Assembly: GCF_019320115.1 (NCBI RefSeq)
Contig: NC_089582.1
Location: 124,397,259 to 124,461,258 of the forward strand
Origin: Miscanthus floridulus
Taxonomy: Eukaryota; Streptophyta; Magnoliopsida; Poales; Poaceae
Direction: 5' to 3'
DNA: 64,000 nt
The notes under the pieces are model-generated. The model did no database searches, was not told where the DNA came from, and saw only the letters and a program-made list of their open reading frames with translations. This document shows, piece after piece, positions 45,357-57,179 of the stretch. The position numbers were made by a program, and so were the translations under genes. The stretch's first letter is position 1. The number at the start of each line of letters is the position of its first letter.

Positions 45357-48300
45357 ATGCCGAGCTCGCGGCGGACCACGGGCCGCGCCAGCGCAGGCGG
45401 AGGCGGCGCGGGGGCGGGTGATGCAGGAGGCGGCGGCGACGGCGACCGGGTGCCGCCGTTCATGGGCAACAACCGCGACCGCAACCCGCGGGAGCTGCGC
45501 TCCTGGGCGCGCCGCACGGGGTTCCACCCCTCGGCCTTCTTCTCGGGGGAGTCCAACTCCTCCTTCGCCTCCTCCGCCGCCGCGCCGCAGCCCCCGCCGC
45601 CGCCGCCTCCCCTGGCCGCCTCGCGCCGCCCGCCGCTCCCGCCGCCGGAGCGGGAGCGGGACCCGGACACGGAGGACGACCTCGATCCCGCGCCGCCGCT
45701 GGACCTGGAGCGCGGGCCCGCGCCTGGCCGCGGACGCGGCGGCCGGGGCGGGCGCCCGCGCCGACGCATCGACCTCCGCGGCGAGCTCGAGATCCCGCCG
45801 GGCTTCGGCCGCGAGGAGGCGGTGCCGAGGTCGGCGGAGCCGGACGCGGGGAGGGACGCCAGGAGGAGGAACGGCGGCGTCGAGAGGGATCCGACGCCGG
45901 CCAATGCGGGCGGGAACGGGAACGCAGCGGTCGCGGTCGCGGTCGCGGACGCGGAGGCGAAGCGGAAGGCGGAGGAGGCCGAGGCGAGGAGGAAGAAGGA
46001 GGAGGAGGAGAGGGACGCCGAGCTGGCTGCGTACTACCAGGAACAGTGGGCGAACGAGGATGAGGGGGCTGCCGACGCTGCCGCGGCCGAGACGGCCCCG
46101 CTGTATGAGGCGTCGGGAGGACTCCGGTGCGGTGTAACCGAGAACCCCGGGTGGGGTGAGTTCGCTGCTCTCAAGCTTGTATTGCTTCATACGTATTCCA
46201 TTCAGATGTACTAACATAATGGCGAATTGCAACCTGCATTTTGTGCAGACGATTTTTTGTTGGTCGAGCCTTGATGATAGTGATGTTCTAGGAGTAATTA
46301 ATAGTCCCCCTGATAGTGATAGTCGTCATACTTATACTTCAGTTCGTGTCCAATTATTTGCTACTAGTCGAAGTCAGTTTTGGTCGAATAATTGTCAATG
46401 TCGCTGGTTTCCATTGGTGAGTAATGAAGAAAAGGGTTGAAAATGGAACGAGATCTGTAGTGTGAATTGACTAAACTGGTCATTTCTTAAACCAGTAATA
46501 GTTGAAAAGCATTTTTTAGTATAAAAAACTTGGGAAATCAATCAGCCTGTTCGTTTGGCTGTGGCTTGTCGTAAACGATCGTAAATTTCCAGCCGAAACA
46601 ATATTTTTCTCTCACACAAACCAGCCAGCAGTACTTCTTCACGAACCAGCAACGATACGAACCAGCAAACCGAACAGGCTGAATAATTTTAGATGTGCAT
46701 TCTGTGCATAACGTATCAATTCTTTATCTTTTAGATTGCATCATGGATGCATATCAAAAGTCTAGTAAACAATCTCCCATCCTGGTGTTATCATAGAGAT
46801 ATTAACAGGATTTATATCTCATTCCCATAACATAATCTGCCATCTTTTGAGTCCTACTAGTAGGAAATAAAAGAACTAAGGCTGGAGGTGTGGAGTCCTT
46901 TTAGCTGTCATCCCATCCCTTCCTGATTTAAGTGAAATAATTAGGGTCTAGGATTTAAAAACACATCTTAGGTTTGCTGATAACTTTGCATCACTTTATT
47001 TGGCAAAGGATGAAATAGACAATCACACTTTTGTAGGAGCAGCATGCGTTAGATCATTTGTTAATGTATTGGTTGAGAGAATCCATTCCATGTTGTAAGG
47101 ATCCCTTTTATGAGGGAAAATATTGGTAGAAAGGCTTCCATAATTTACCAACTAAAGGAAAATAGCTATACATATTTGTGATTCTTTCACTGTTTGATAA
47201 ATTTTTATGTCAATTCAATTATAACTGCTATGATAACTATTGACATAATTTCCTTTTTCCAATTGCAGCGCCCCTCATATTTTATGGCATACAACATTAC
47301 CTGTCAATGGCTGGTTCACTTGTCTTTGTTCCTTTGATACTGGTACCTGCAATGGGTGGTTCTGATGTATGAAGCTTTCCTTCCTTTCTTGATTGCACTT
47401 ATTTACGTTGAAAACCACCTTCAAATAATAAATTCCTTTAATGTGGCAGGAGGATACTGCAACAGTCATCTCCACCATGTTATTAGTCTCTGGTCTTACT
47501 ACAATACTACATACCTTTTTGGGTTCTCGTCTTCCATTGATTCAAGGAAGCTCCTTTGTATATTTGGCTCCGGCGTTGGTAATTGCGAACTCTGAGGAGT
47601 TCAGAAATCTTAGTGATAATGTATGATTCAATCCTAGAGCCCCATTTACTTTACCTGCACTTTATGTCCTGCATCATCTGAGATTTCTGAGAGACTCAAA
47701 TGGGGTGACATCATGTAGTGTGTCAAGCTCAACTAACTGTTGGATATAAAGCCAGTGCATTTAGGATCCAAATTGGGGGCTGTTTGGAAAGGGGAGGTCC
47801 ATCGTAGCTAAATCGCTAGGAGGATTCCTGGGGAATCTCTTCTTTTCGTGTACCAGGTGTTCAGATAATGGTGCAGAGTGCAGACAATGGAACTTAAGAT
47901 GCTTTGGTGTCTGGCCTTAGAAGTTGATAGTAATTTTGCTTATGAACTATGCAAATTGACATGATATCTCCGGAGTAAGTAGACAAAAGAGCTCTTTCAC
48001 AAAGTATATGTGCTGTGAGCTAAATTAGTAAATTTTGACACTTGTTCCAAGCTTTTTGTACCAGTGAACTGAGTCAATTGGCGGCTAAATTTGCCTGTAC
48101 TTATCTATTGTCAGGGTGACACTCACCTCATGTGTATCCAGACCACCAAATACCCATGAAAGTCTCTCACAGTAGGGCAGCAGTTTAGTGTTCATGCTTC
48201 CTGCACCTTTTCCATCTTTACTCCCTACTGACCTACAGAGCAGCCAAGATCTTCATGTAATAATGTGTCGATGTCAATCCAATTCCCGTTGATATTTCCT

Positions 48301-50420
48301 TCGTAGTATATAAGAGGTTATGTTGTGGAATGGCCTGTGCTTGCACTGAACTATGCACATTCATCACTAGGTCAAACCTATCATCAGGATTTAGCTTTGT
48401 AGGTTGTGGGAAAAGCTTTTCACTTTTTAAAAAAAAAACGGGCCTCAGATAATTTAAATGTGTTTTATATGATATGCAGAAATTCAAGCACATAATGAGG
48501 GAGCTACAGGGAGCTATACTTGTTGGTTCAGTATTCCAGATAATATTAGGATACACTGGTCTTATGTCACTGTTTCTGAGGTATGTCAAGAAACACACAT
48601 GCTTAACTTTACAATCTAGAATACACCTCACAGAAATGGAATATGTTTAATGCCTAACTATGGCTTTACAGGTTAATAAATCCGGTAGTGGTGGCACCAA
48701 CAATTGCTGCAGTGGGTTTGGCATTTTTTAGTTATGGTTTCCCTCAGGCTGGCAGCTGTGTAGAAATCAGCTTGCCCCTCATTCTGTTGGTTCTTCTGTG
48801 CACTCTGGTATAACCTTGCAGCTTTCTTTTGATGAACAAAAATCTTACCATTTTTGTTTCCTTGCCTGCTCTTTCTTAATACCTGTTTGTGTTTTAATCA
48901 TGGTCACTGGACATGTTTTTTCCCCTTTGACTTGTATTGCTCCATATCTTACTGATTAATGTACTTATTCATTTCAGTACATGAGAAAAATATCCCTGTT
49001 TGGCAACCATATCTTCCTTGTCTATGCGGTACTTTTCTAATCCTCTCCCTTTACACCCTTTGTGCGGGTAGTTGGTTGTGTGCTGACTGCACTGGGATGT
49101 ATTGGCAGGTGCCCCTCAGTGTTGCAATTGTATGGGCATATGCATTCTTCCTAACTGCTGGTGGAGCATATAACTTCAAAGGCTGCAGCTCAAATATACC
49201 CAGTTCAAACATATTATTGGATTCATGCAGAAGGCATTTAGAAACCATGAGACGCTGTCGTACTGATGTTTCCACTGCATGGAAAACTGCTGCCTGGGTG
49301 AGGGTTCCCTATCCATTCCAATGGGGCCCTCCAACATTTCATTTTAAGACGGGTATCATCATGATAATAGTTTCACTGGTTGCTTCAGTTGATTCGGTGA
49401 GTAGTTTCTATCAGCAGAACAGACACTCATCAGCAACCGTAAAAAAAAAATACTTCGGAAGTTTGGATGCTTGATTGCTAGCATGCATTGACATGTTGGT
49501 GCATATGCAGCTTTCATCGTACCATGCTGCATCGCTGCTGGTAAATTTAAGCGCACCAACACGGGGAGTTGTCAGCAGAGGAATTGGGCTTGAAGGGATT
49601 TCAACTTTTATTGCTGGAGTGTGGGGTACAGCTACAGGATCGACAACATTAACAGAGAACATACACACCCTTGAAACAACCAAAATGGGCAGCAGGAGGG
49701 CTTTGCAGCTTGGGGCAGCCGTGTTAGTCATCTTCTCCTTCTTTGGTACGATGTGACACTTCTGTATTGCAATTATATCTCATTATTTATTTATGAAGTG
49801 TGGACTTCCTAAAGCTGAGTTCCTTGGCTGTAGGTAAAATCGGAGCTCTCCTAGCCTCTATACCTCTTGCCTTGGCCGCCTCTGTTCTGTGCTTCACCTG
49901 GGCGCTAATTATTGCACTCGGCTTGTCCACATTGCGATACACCCAAGCAGCAAGCTCCAGGAACATGATAATAGTTGGATTTACACTATTCATTTCCCTG
50001 TCAATCCCTGCATACTTTCAACAGTATGAACCCAGCTCCAACCTTATCTTGCCAAGCTATCTTCTTCCATATGCCGCAGCGTCAAGTGGACCAGTTCGCA
50101 CAGCCAGCAGTGGGGTGAGCTCTCTCTCCCTTCATCACCCGTGCAGCTAGAATATCTTTCCATCAACCAAATTACTAACGGTCTAAAATGTCCTGCAGCT
50201 GAATTATGCAGTGAATGCACTCCTATCCATCAACGTTGTGGTGGCTCTCCTTGTCGCGTTGATCCTTGACAACACGGTGCCAGGCAGCAGACAGGAGCGT
50301 GGTGTGTACATTTGGACAGATCCCAAATCCCTCGAGGTGGATCCTGCGACATTGGAACCCTACCGGTTGCCGGAAAAGATTTCATGCTGGTTCAAGTGGG
50401 CAAAGTGTATCGGCATTTAA
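45357..50420 (+). CDS. NAT12: Nucleobase-ascorbate transporter, NAT11/NAT12 type (793 aa)
   Basis: Ten exons: 45357-46155, 47269-47366, 47450-47620, 48480-48580, 48672-48807, 48978-49028, 49109-49396, 49511-49745, 49834-50114 and 50199-50420, all GT...AG, 2,382 nt in phase. Exon 1 encodes about 250 residues of Gly/Pro/Arg-rich, probably cytosolic and disordered sequence (MGNNRDRNPRELRSW; a Glu/Arg helix EAEARRKKEEEERDAELAAY). The permease core begins at APLIFYGIQHYLSMAGSL and has some twelve hydrophobic segments, including the NAT signature region TLTENIHTLETTKMGSRRAL. Family members carry uric acid, xanthine or uracil with protons or sodium across membranes. The long N-tail marks the NAT11/12 branch. 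In the signature, the usual Gly after N-x is His, as I recall for that branch. The subfamily call is by homology. Confidence 0.92.
46543..46681. mobile_element. Short TIR element in NAT intron 1 (139 bp)
   Basis: CAGCCTGTTCGTTTGGCTG at the left is inverted at the right as AACCGAACAGGCTG. AAT occurs directly at both sides (46540-46542 and 46682-46684), a possible 3-bp target duplication. It belongs to the family seen at 39801 and 44231. Confidence 0.7.
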
Positions 50421-50446
50421 AGGCTCTGAGGAGTGGCGGTGAAGAT

Positions 50447-50479
<33 letters not shown>

Positions 50480-51051
50480 GTATACAGATGCTACATAGTT
50501 AGGGGCCTCTCTTGCTGCTGTTAGCTTCGAGGCCCTGTTTTCGTCGTTATTAGGTTAGGAAGAGGCCGAAGAGCCCATGTAAAGTTATGGTCATGTTAGA
50601 GGAGACACGTTTTGCCCATGTAAAGTTATGGTCATGTTAGAGGGGACACGTTCTGCGAGCTATGTTATGTTTGTAGAAATGCTACGTTCAAATGACCATT
50701 TACGAATTTCAGATGAGACGAATTCTACCACACGTCTGTGTTGACGCTTGAGTTTGAGAACACATTGCATGATTTAAGGATGTATATATATCATCAGTAG
50801 AGAGCAGCAACAATTGACGTCAATTGCTGTGTATAACAGATCAACAGTTTATAGATATAGCTCTTCCCTTGTTTTCAGCATTTAAAAGGTATAATAAGTA
50901 AATTAAACACAACGAATAGAATCTCTCGTCTCCAGGCACAAACATTTTTGTGCAGTTCAAAGATTACACACGACTAGGATACAATCTAAGGGTACAACAA
51001 TAGTTCAGTTATGCCTCTCAACAATATGGTACGCTGTGCGCGAGGTTGGGT
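50421..51051. other. Tail-to-tail spacer between NAT and RanBP2-type genes
   Basis: This contains the NAT 3' UTR with a CT/TA microsatellite (about 50444-50480). Near 50570-50660 an ATGTAAAGTTATGGTCATGTTAGAGG unit is directly repeated (period about 46 bp). The 3' UTR of the minus-strand gene presumably starts in the right half. No gene was seen. Confidence 0.6.
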
Positions 51052-54000
51052 TCAGTTATTCGTCGGGGCTGGCTTGCTGTACGAGCATCCTTTCCTGTTG
51101 CATACCGTGCGGAATGGGTAGTTCAGGTTGTTGCACTCTGGGCAGGTCCAGCTTCCTTCAGGGGCTTCCTTATTGCTATTGTCCTTGCGAGACAAGCTCG
51201 TGTTACCTCCCTACGAGAGTAGAGCAGTTGATTACATCGAAACACAAAATTTTAGAAGGAAGCAATTTGCATACACTATTTTTCTTCAAACGTCTTGCTA
51301 ATTTGCACAGTGGTTAAGACAGGAAGGCATATCATTTCATCCGAAAAACTGTCCATGAAGGTTTGTGCACTTTATTTATACTGTGCATATATACGAAAAT
51401 ACAAAAAGGAAACATAGAGAACCATCTTATAATATAAACACATTAAAAGATCTATCATTCACAAAATAAAAGTAGTATTGTTGTATTGACAGCAGTCCAA
51501 GAAAGGGGTAATCATGCTTACAGGAGTTGGCCTCGGGGCTCCACATTTCTTCATGTTGCAAGTGGTTCTGAAGGAAAAGTTAATGTTGTCACATTTGGGG
51601 CAGGTCCAGTCACCCTCAGAAAGTCCATCAGGGCCTACAGATAAGAATTTTCATAACAGCTGAGAAATCAGAAATGGGAACAAGAAAACTGGCGAAGGGA
51701 GAAGTGAACTGAAACAACTAAATATGAAAGAGCTATGATAAACATGGTTCTACGGTTCTACCGCAAAAGAACAGGCTGATCAACATTATTTACTTCATGC
51801 AATTCTCAACATAATGGCCTGTGTACTGAATCGATTAACTATAAACCTACTTCTGGGCTTGAAGGATAATATGTTTCAGTTTCACCAAACTGTTAAACTA
51901 TTATCCACTCTCATTAGCTGACAATGTAAGTATAATCATACATATGATCTATAAATATGCCAAGAAATGCTGCCAGTTCTAGACTGAACTAATCTAATGA
52001 TAGAAAAGACACAAAACTAACACTTTTTAAGACAGTTAACTATCATACCATGAGTTCATCAAAATAATTATTTTACATCAGGGCCAAACATAGCAAATCA
52101 GTAATTGATGAAGCCATTAAACTAAAATGAGTCTGGAGAAACAAAATACATGCAATCAAAAGTATAATGATGTGAAAAGGATATTATCACTTACCTCCAC
52201 GGCGCTTTCTTGAAGCAATGTTGTCATTGTTTTCAGCTAATGCTCCACCAGACCATGGGCTCGAAACCTATTTTAGACATAAAAACATGAGCGCAACCCC
52301 CCCAATAAAAAGGCCAATAGACGTTTATGGTTTTACTGAAGACAAACCGGCATTGGAGAACCTCTAAACCCATAGCTATATTGGCCCAGCTCAGGTCCTG
52401 GGCCATATCCCATACCTGCAACAATTACCCAAAAAAAAAGGCAATCAATTAAATGTTGAATAACCACAATTATCAGGTGTGGAAGAAACAAAAAAAAAAC
52501 AACCATAAGCCAATCAATTAAATGTTGAATAACCACAATTATCAGGTGTGGAAGAAACACAGACCACTCATTGGCCCAAGTTGACCATATGACGAGAAAA
52601 GGCCATATGAACCAGGAGCTCCTACTGGTGGACCATAACCATATCGCATCCCAAGGTGTGGATATGGAGCACCATAGCTACCAGATCCAAGCGGAATTGG
52701 AGGTGGGGCGCCACCACCTCCTCCGTAAAATAGAGGTGACCGGTCATATCCAGCAGCAGGAGGTGCTGGCATCATTCTCTATAAAACAAACAGAAGTTAT
52801 TAAAAAGACATCTCAAACAGTTGAATAGTTGATAACCCAGACATGATGCATAAACCTATTCCCTTTCGTATGGCTACCATGAAACACATCAAATTTTAAG
52901 CAATAAGTGTCATAAGTATTCATCGTAACTCCTTAACTAGCAGATGGTAGCGGGTGCTCATATAACATATATATACTAGAAAATCTCTAGAAACTGTGAA
53001 TGAATATAAAATATATGCACGCGTAATCTCCCAGGATGAAAAAAAGGAAGGGGGAACAACCAAACAAAGCTGACCTCCGGTGTTTAACATATGTTCCACT
53101 TGACACTACAGATCATTAATGGCATTACTTAGGAAGAAAATCTATGACAACTTACAGGACTTGGACTCGGTGATGGACGGGGTGCACCACAGGCTCCACG
53201 GTTGCAAACATTTCTAAAACTGAAGTTGACATTACCACACTGAGGACAATTCCAGTCCCCCTCCCTTACAGACACTGAAAATAGTAGAACCTTCTCTTAA
53301 CCAACAAGACTCAAGTAAAACAAGACATTGTAATTAGTTTCCTTTCCAAAAAGGGGTGGGGTGGGAAAAGAAGAGAGTATAATACATTTAGCCCAGGGAG
53401 TTCTCTCAACAATGCTAAGTAAACCATGAAATTGACTATCAATAAACACATCCATGAACTCTTGCGCACAGAAAGCAACCACAGCAAGCTACATTTTATT
53501 GTGTCATAGCTTTACAAACTCATTCTTCCGTCTTCAGGTGACGGACTCTCAAACTCCAGCAACTACTTTACACAGGCATAAGATTAACCACGAGTGGAAT
53601 CCACACGGCACCAATCAGAACCAAATTAGATAAAAGGCTATCCCCTTATAGAACTAGAAATTGTTCTCCATGAGGACTCCATACAATACACATATAGGAT
53701 AGACTAAAATGGTGAAGTGCCTAAAACTAACCAAAACAAACCAGTAGTCGAGTGAAACATAGTCGAAATTCCCCAAACTCCTTACAAAAGATTCTGGTGA
53801 ACCTAGGTCAATTCTAGCACATATTCTCCTAATTTCATCTATTAGAGCCGCTCGTGTCGCTCAAATATGGCTCAGCTGTTCTTGCGATTGATCAATCCCT
53901 AATTCCCAAACAAAAAAAAAAAAAAAACAAATCCTGCCCGATAAGATATCAGTTTGCAACTCGACTAAACCCTAACTCCGGCCTGACAAGAGAGCGAAAA

Positions 54001-54216
54001 ACAGATCAGAGTGGGGAAGTGCCTCACCGTCGTTGCGTGACCTTTTCGACAGCGCGCCTCGGTTCTCCACCTGCGCGACAGCACCGAACTTACCCAAACA
54101 AATAGATCACAAACAAAAGAAAAAAAAAACGTCAGAAACCAAACCCTAAGCCGACGCCAGCGCCATAATCGAATTGAACCGTATACAATGGGAAAAGGTA
54201 CCTTGGCGGAAGCCAT
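51052..54216 (-). CDS. RanBP2-type zinc-finger protein with three fingers (267 aa)
   Basis: Eight exons on minus: 54202-54216, 54028-54070, 53156-53274, 52565-52778, 52348-52415, 52195-52267, 51522-51634 and 51052-51210 (804 nt, phases consistent). It starts MASAK-VENRG. Three RanBP2/NZF fingers have the W-x-C-x2-C...C-x(4-5)-C pattern: GDWNCPQCGNVNFSFRNVC (exon 3), GDWTCPKCDNINFSFRTTC (exon 7) and GSWTCPECNNLNYPFRTVC (exon 8). A Gly/Pro/Tyr-rich linker (GGGGGAPPPIPLGSGSYG) separates the first from the other two. The NF/NY and central Arg residues fit RNA-binding members of this fold. The layout matches Arabidopsis At1g67325-like proteins. It is likely an RNA-binding regulator in nucleus or cytoplasm; the partner is unknown. 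Fingers are certain, function inferred. Confidence 0.92.
52442..52559. repeat. 69-bp tandem duplication inside an intron of the RanBP2-type gene
   Basis: CAATCAATTAAATGTTGAAT begins at 52442 and again at 52511, and both copies continue through CAGGTGTGGAAGAAACA. The right copy abuts the exon 4 donor (52564), so one copy of the donor-proximal intron has been inserted next to the acceptor. The exons are untouched. Confidence 0.85.
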
Positions 54217-55377
54217 CGGCGACGAGACGGAACACGGCGGCGGCGGCGGCGGCGGCGCCGAGAGAAGGGAAAGGCCGCTGCGCGAGAAATCGAGGCGAGA
54301 GAGAGAGAGAGAGAGAGAGGAGGGTAAGTAGAATTATTCTTTACTTATTTATATTTATTTATTTATTATGAGGATGGGATTGGATTCGCTGCGCTGGCCA
54401 CGCGCCGCGGTGCGGTGGCCGTGTCCAAGGGCCCCGAGCACCGAGCACCGAGCTGCGATTGCGAGCGGGCCTGCAATAGCCCTGTGCCCCCTGTTCATGG
54501 GTGGGTCCAAACCGGTGAGCCCATGGGCCATGGAATCTGTAGTGTCCATTTGCCACGCGTTGGATTGCAGCATCGCCAGAAGATTAGCTAAACTGTTTTG
54601 TAAAGCTAAATTTAGCTATTATTAGACTTAAAACGTCTCCAACAGGCTAGCTAAGTGCCTCTCCAAATTTACATCCTCTCCAATCCTCCCTATTCGCTAG
54701 CTATAGATGGAGTCGCTCCCTGGCTCGCCATCTCTCGTCTTCGCCGCGCGGGGCGGCCTCTTTCCGCGCATCCGCGGCTACCCGTGCTCAGTCTTCTGTT
54801 TCCTCATATTGCTTCTTGGTCCTCGTGCTTACTGCCGCCGGAATCCATGTCCGTGCCGCCGTGTCCCCATCCTGCGGCACCTGCGCTGTTGGCCTCTCAA
54901 GCCTGGTGGCCGACTAGCTAGCAGGCTGCAATTTGGCGAAGGTGACTTCCAGGCAACGTAGGAGACGAACGACGAGGTCTACGCCATCTGAAAAAGACCC
55001 GAGCTCGGATGACGTGGTAGGTTTTTGAATATAGAGAGTTTCAATTTAGATAGTTTGTTGGGTAGTCTAGTATTTTTAAGTAAGATTTATTTTTAGAAAA
55101 TAGCTAAATTACTAAATTTAGATATTTATTTTGGTTAATCTCTTCGAGATGCTCTTAGATTGCGAATATAAAAATTTACGACCTGATCGCTGGTTGGTTT
55201 CTGGGCTGATAAGTTCGACTGGTGCTGGTTTATTGTAAAAGGAAAAACACTGTTAGTTGGCTGATAAGCCCTGGTTGAAACCAGCAAGCGAACAGGCTGC
55301 TAAAGCGAACAGGCTGCTAAAGTTCCATCCGTTGTGAGAGAAAAAACGACGAGATGATGGTACCGACAGTGGCTTCG
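54217..55377. other. Promoter of the RanBP2-type gene and repetitive spacer
   Basis: A GGC run (54236-54258) and a GA microsatellite (54298-54326) lie in the presumed leader. A (TTTA)n tract follows at 54345-54367. From about 54628 (GTCTCCAACAGGCTAGC) to about 55160 (AATCTCTTCGAGATGCTCTTA) the ends resemble a common grass MITE type that starts GAGCATCTCCAACA, here carrying a GC-rich insert. A degraded GTTCG-family element lies at about 55183-55320 (AGCGAACAGGCTG, twice). The 84-residue frame at 54707-54961 is not convincing as a gene. Confidence 0.45.
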
Positions 55378-56622
55378 TGTAGAATCTCTGGTTGGTCTAG
55401 AGGGAGGTGAATACGCCTATCAAAACAAACACTCAAACTTTTATCAAATTCACCCTGCGGTACTACCGCTCTGGAGGACGGCACTGTCGGACTGCGGCAC
55501 TACCGGATTAGAACAGCGGCACTGCCGCACCTGCTGACAACTTCAAGTCACAGTTCAAAATCAATGAACGAAAACTTAGATCAAAGAAATTTCTCAGCTT
55601 ACTGCAGGTATTATAGTAACAGATCAAGAGCTAGAATGAGTAAAAACACCACACACAAGTAGATCGACTAGAAACCCTAAAAATCACCTCAACCAACAAT
55701 ATGAAATGCAAGTAATGTAAATCAAGTACAAGTGATACAATAATTTATCCCGTAGTTTGGCTCGCCACCAAAGCTTGTCTACCTCCACGTTGTTGAGGTT
55801 AGCTACTAAGGTTTAGGACTTTCCAACCCTTCCTCGTTCTCAAGTCAAGAGACTTAACTTTTGAGATGAGAAATAAGTATACTAGCTTCAAGAGATGGTT
55901 ATAAATCTCCTAGGACTGCCACACAAGTTGGCAAGCTACACGGGCGACGCTCTAACCGGCTAGGAGCCAAGCTCCAAGAGTAACGAACACAACCGCCGGC
56001 CAAAACGTGAAGTGCTCTTTTGAGTTGGGAAATCAATAGAGTTGTTCTCTAATCGAGTTTTGGATCATTTTTCCTCAAGGATTGATGAGGAAATTAATGA
56101 ATTTTCTTAGGGGCTTGAGTTCAACAATGGAGAGAGAGATAGCTCATTTTCTGTTTATTAGTGTTGGAATCAGTTGAGGAGGAAGAGAGACGTTAGGGAG
56201 GAAGAGGATGGATATAAATATCCCTTCAACCCCAACGATCACTTAAGTCGCGGTAGTGCCGCGGCTTAAGTGCGGCAGTGTCGCGCCACACAATACAGCA
56301 AGGGTAAAAGTGAAGTATATACTGTCTTGGCTATGAATCTGAGGATACATGTGTATGTTTGAGCACTTGGTAGCACATATTAGCTTAAGCATTGTGTCTC
56401 CCTTTATAGTATAGCTTTTTCTATACTCAAATTCAAAATATAAAAGAATTTAAACCTCCTTTGAGTTTGAAGCCATCTACATTTATAATTAGAGGCTCCT
56501 TTATTTCGTGTAGCATCCTCGAACATGAATTCCCTGCTTGTCATCTCGATAAATCTTATTAGTTCTCTAATTACGTGATTATTATCACCAAAACCTATAA
56601 TTAGGGCTTGATTGCACTTTCA
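55378..56622 (-). repeat. 3' LTR of the second Sirevirus
   Basis: On minus it starts TGAAAGTGCAATC at 56622 and ends ...AGATTCTACA at 55378, just after the CACCTCCCTCTAGACC stretch that parallels the CACCCCCCCCTC end of the first element. Palindromic GCGGCAGTGCCGC-type motifs occur at 56250-56288, immediately upstream of a TATATTTATA-like box (about 56211-56221), and again at 55457-55530. Only one LTR is in the window, so no target duplication could be checked. Confidence 0.72.
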
Positions 56623-57179
56623 ATCTTTTCTTTTTGGTGATCGATGACAACCCAATTAGAGCTTACAAAAGTTATGAAATAAATACTAAGATTTTTGAAC
56701 CATAGGTGTAGAGCCTCCCCCTAAGTATGTGAATAGATAATTGAATTCTTAAATTAGCATAAGAAGCAAAGATTCACATTTTAGTGAAAGTGATTGTGCT
56801 CCCCCTACATCCATGCTCCTGTGGGGTGCTGCATACTGTGTCAGGTATGTAAACCATGATGCAAATAACAGTTTATGCACAATCATGGTTTACTGTTGTA
56901 GTTGGGTGCGGCACTGTCGTACTTACTGTAACAGCACAGATCACGAGCAACGGCATAGATTAATATATGTCCATATCCCACACATATAAAAAGTACTTAA
57001 TTAGCATTATTATATAAATAGAGTTTTTAAAGGACTCTCAAACTCTCACCTAACGAAGACTACTATAAACGGATACGAACATGACTTCTAGCTGCGACAA
57101 CCTCCATGGCGTCGAAAAAGTTGTTGCTCTCTCTAATTTTCTCCCCTTTGGCATAAAGCGTCAAAAAGAGAAGAAAACA

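Noticed and set aside
45264..46232. 322- and 194-residue minus frames and a 239-residue alternative plus frame
   Set aside because: All are shadows of the GC-rich NAT exon 1, with extreme Arg/Pro composition and no domain.
54707..54961. 84-88-residue overlapping frames starting near ATG 54707
   Set aside because: GC-rich insert inside MITE-like ends; both frames have similar length and no family resemblance.
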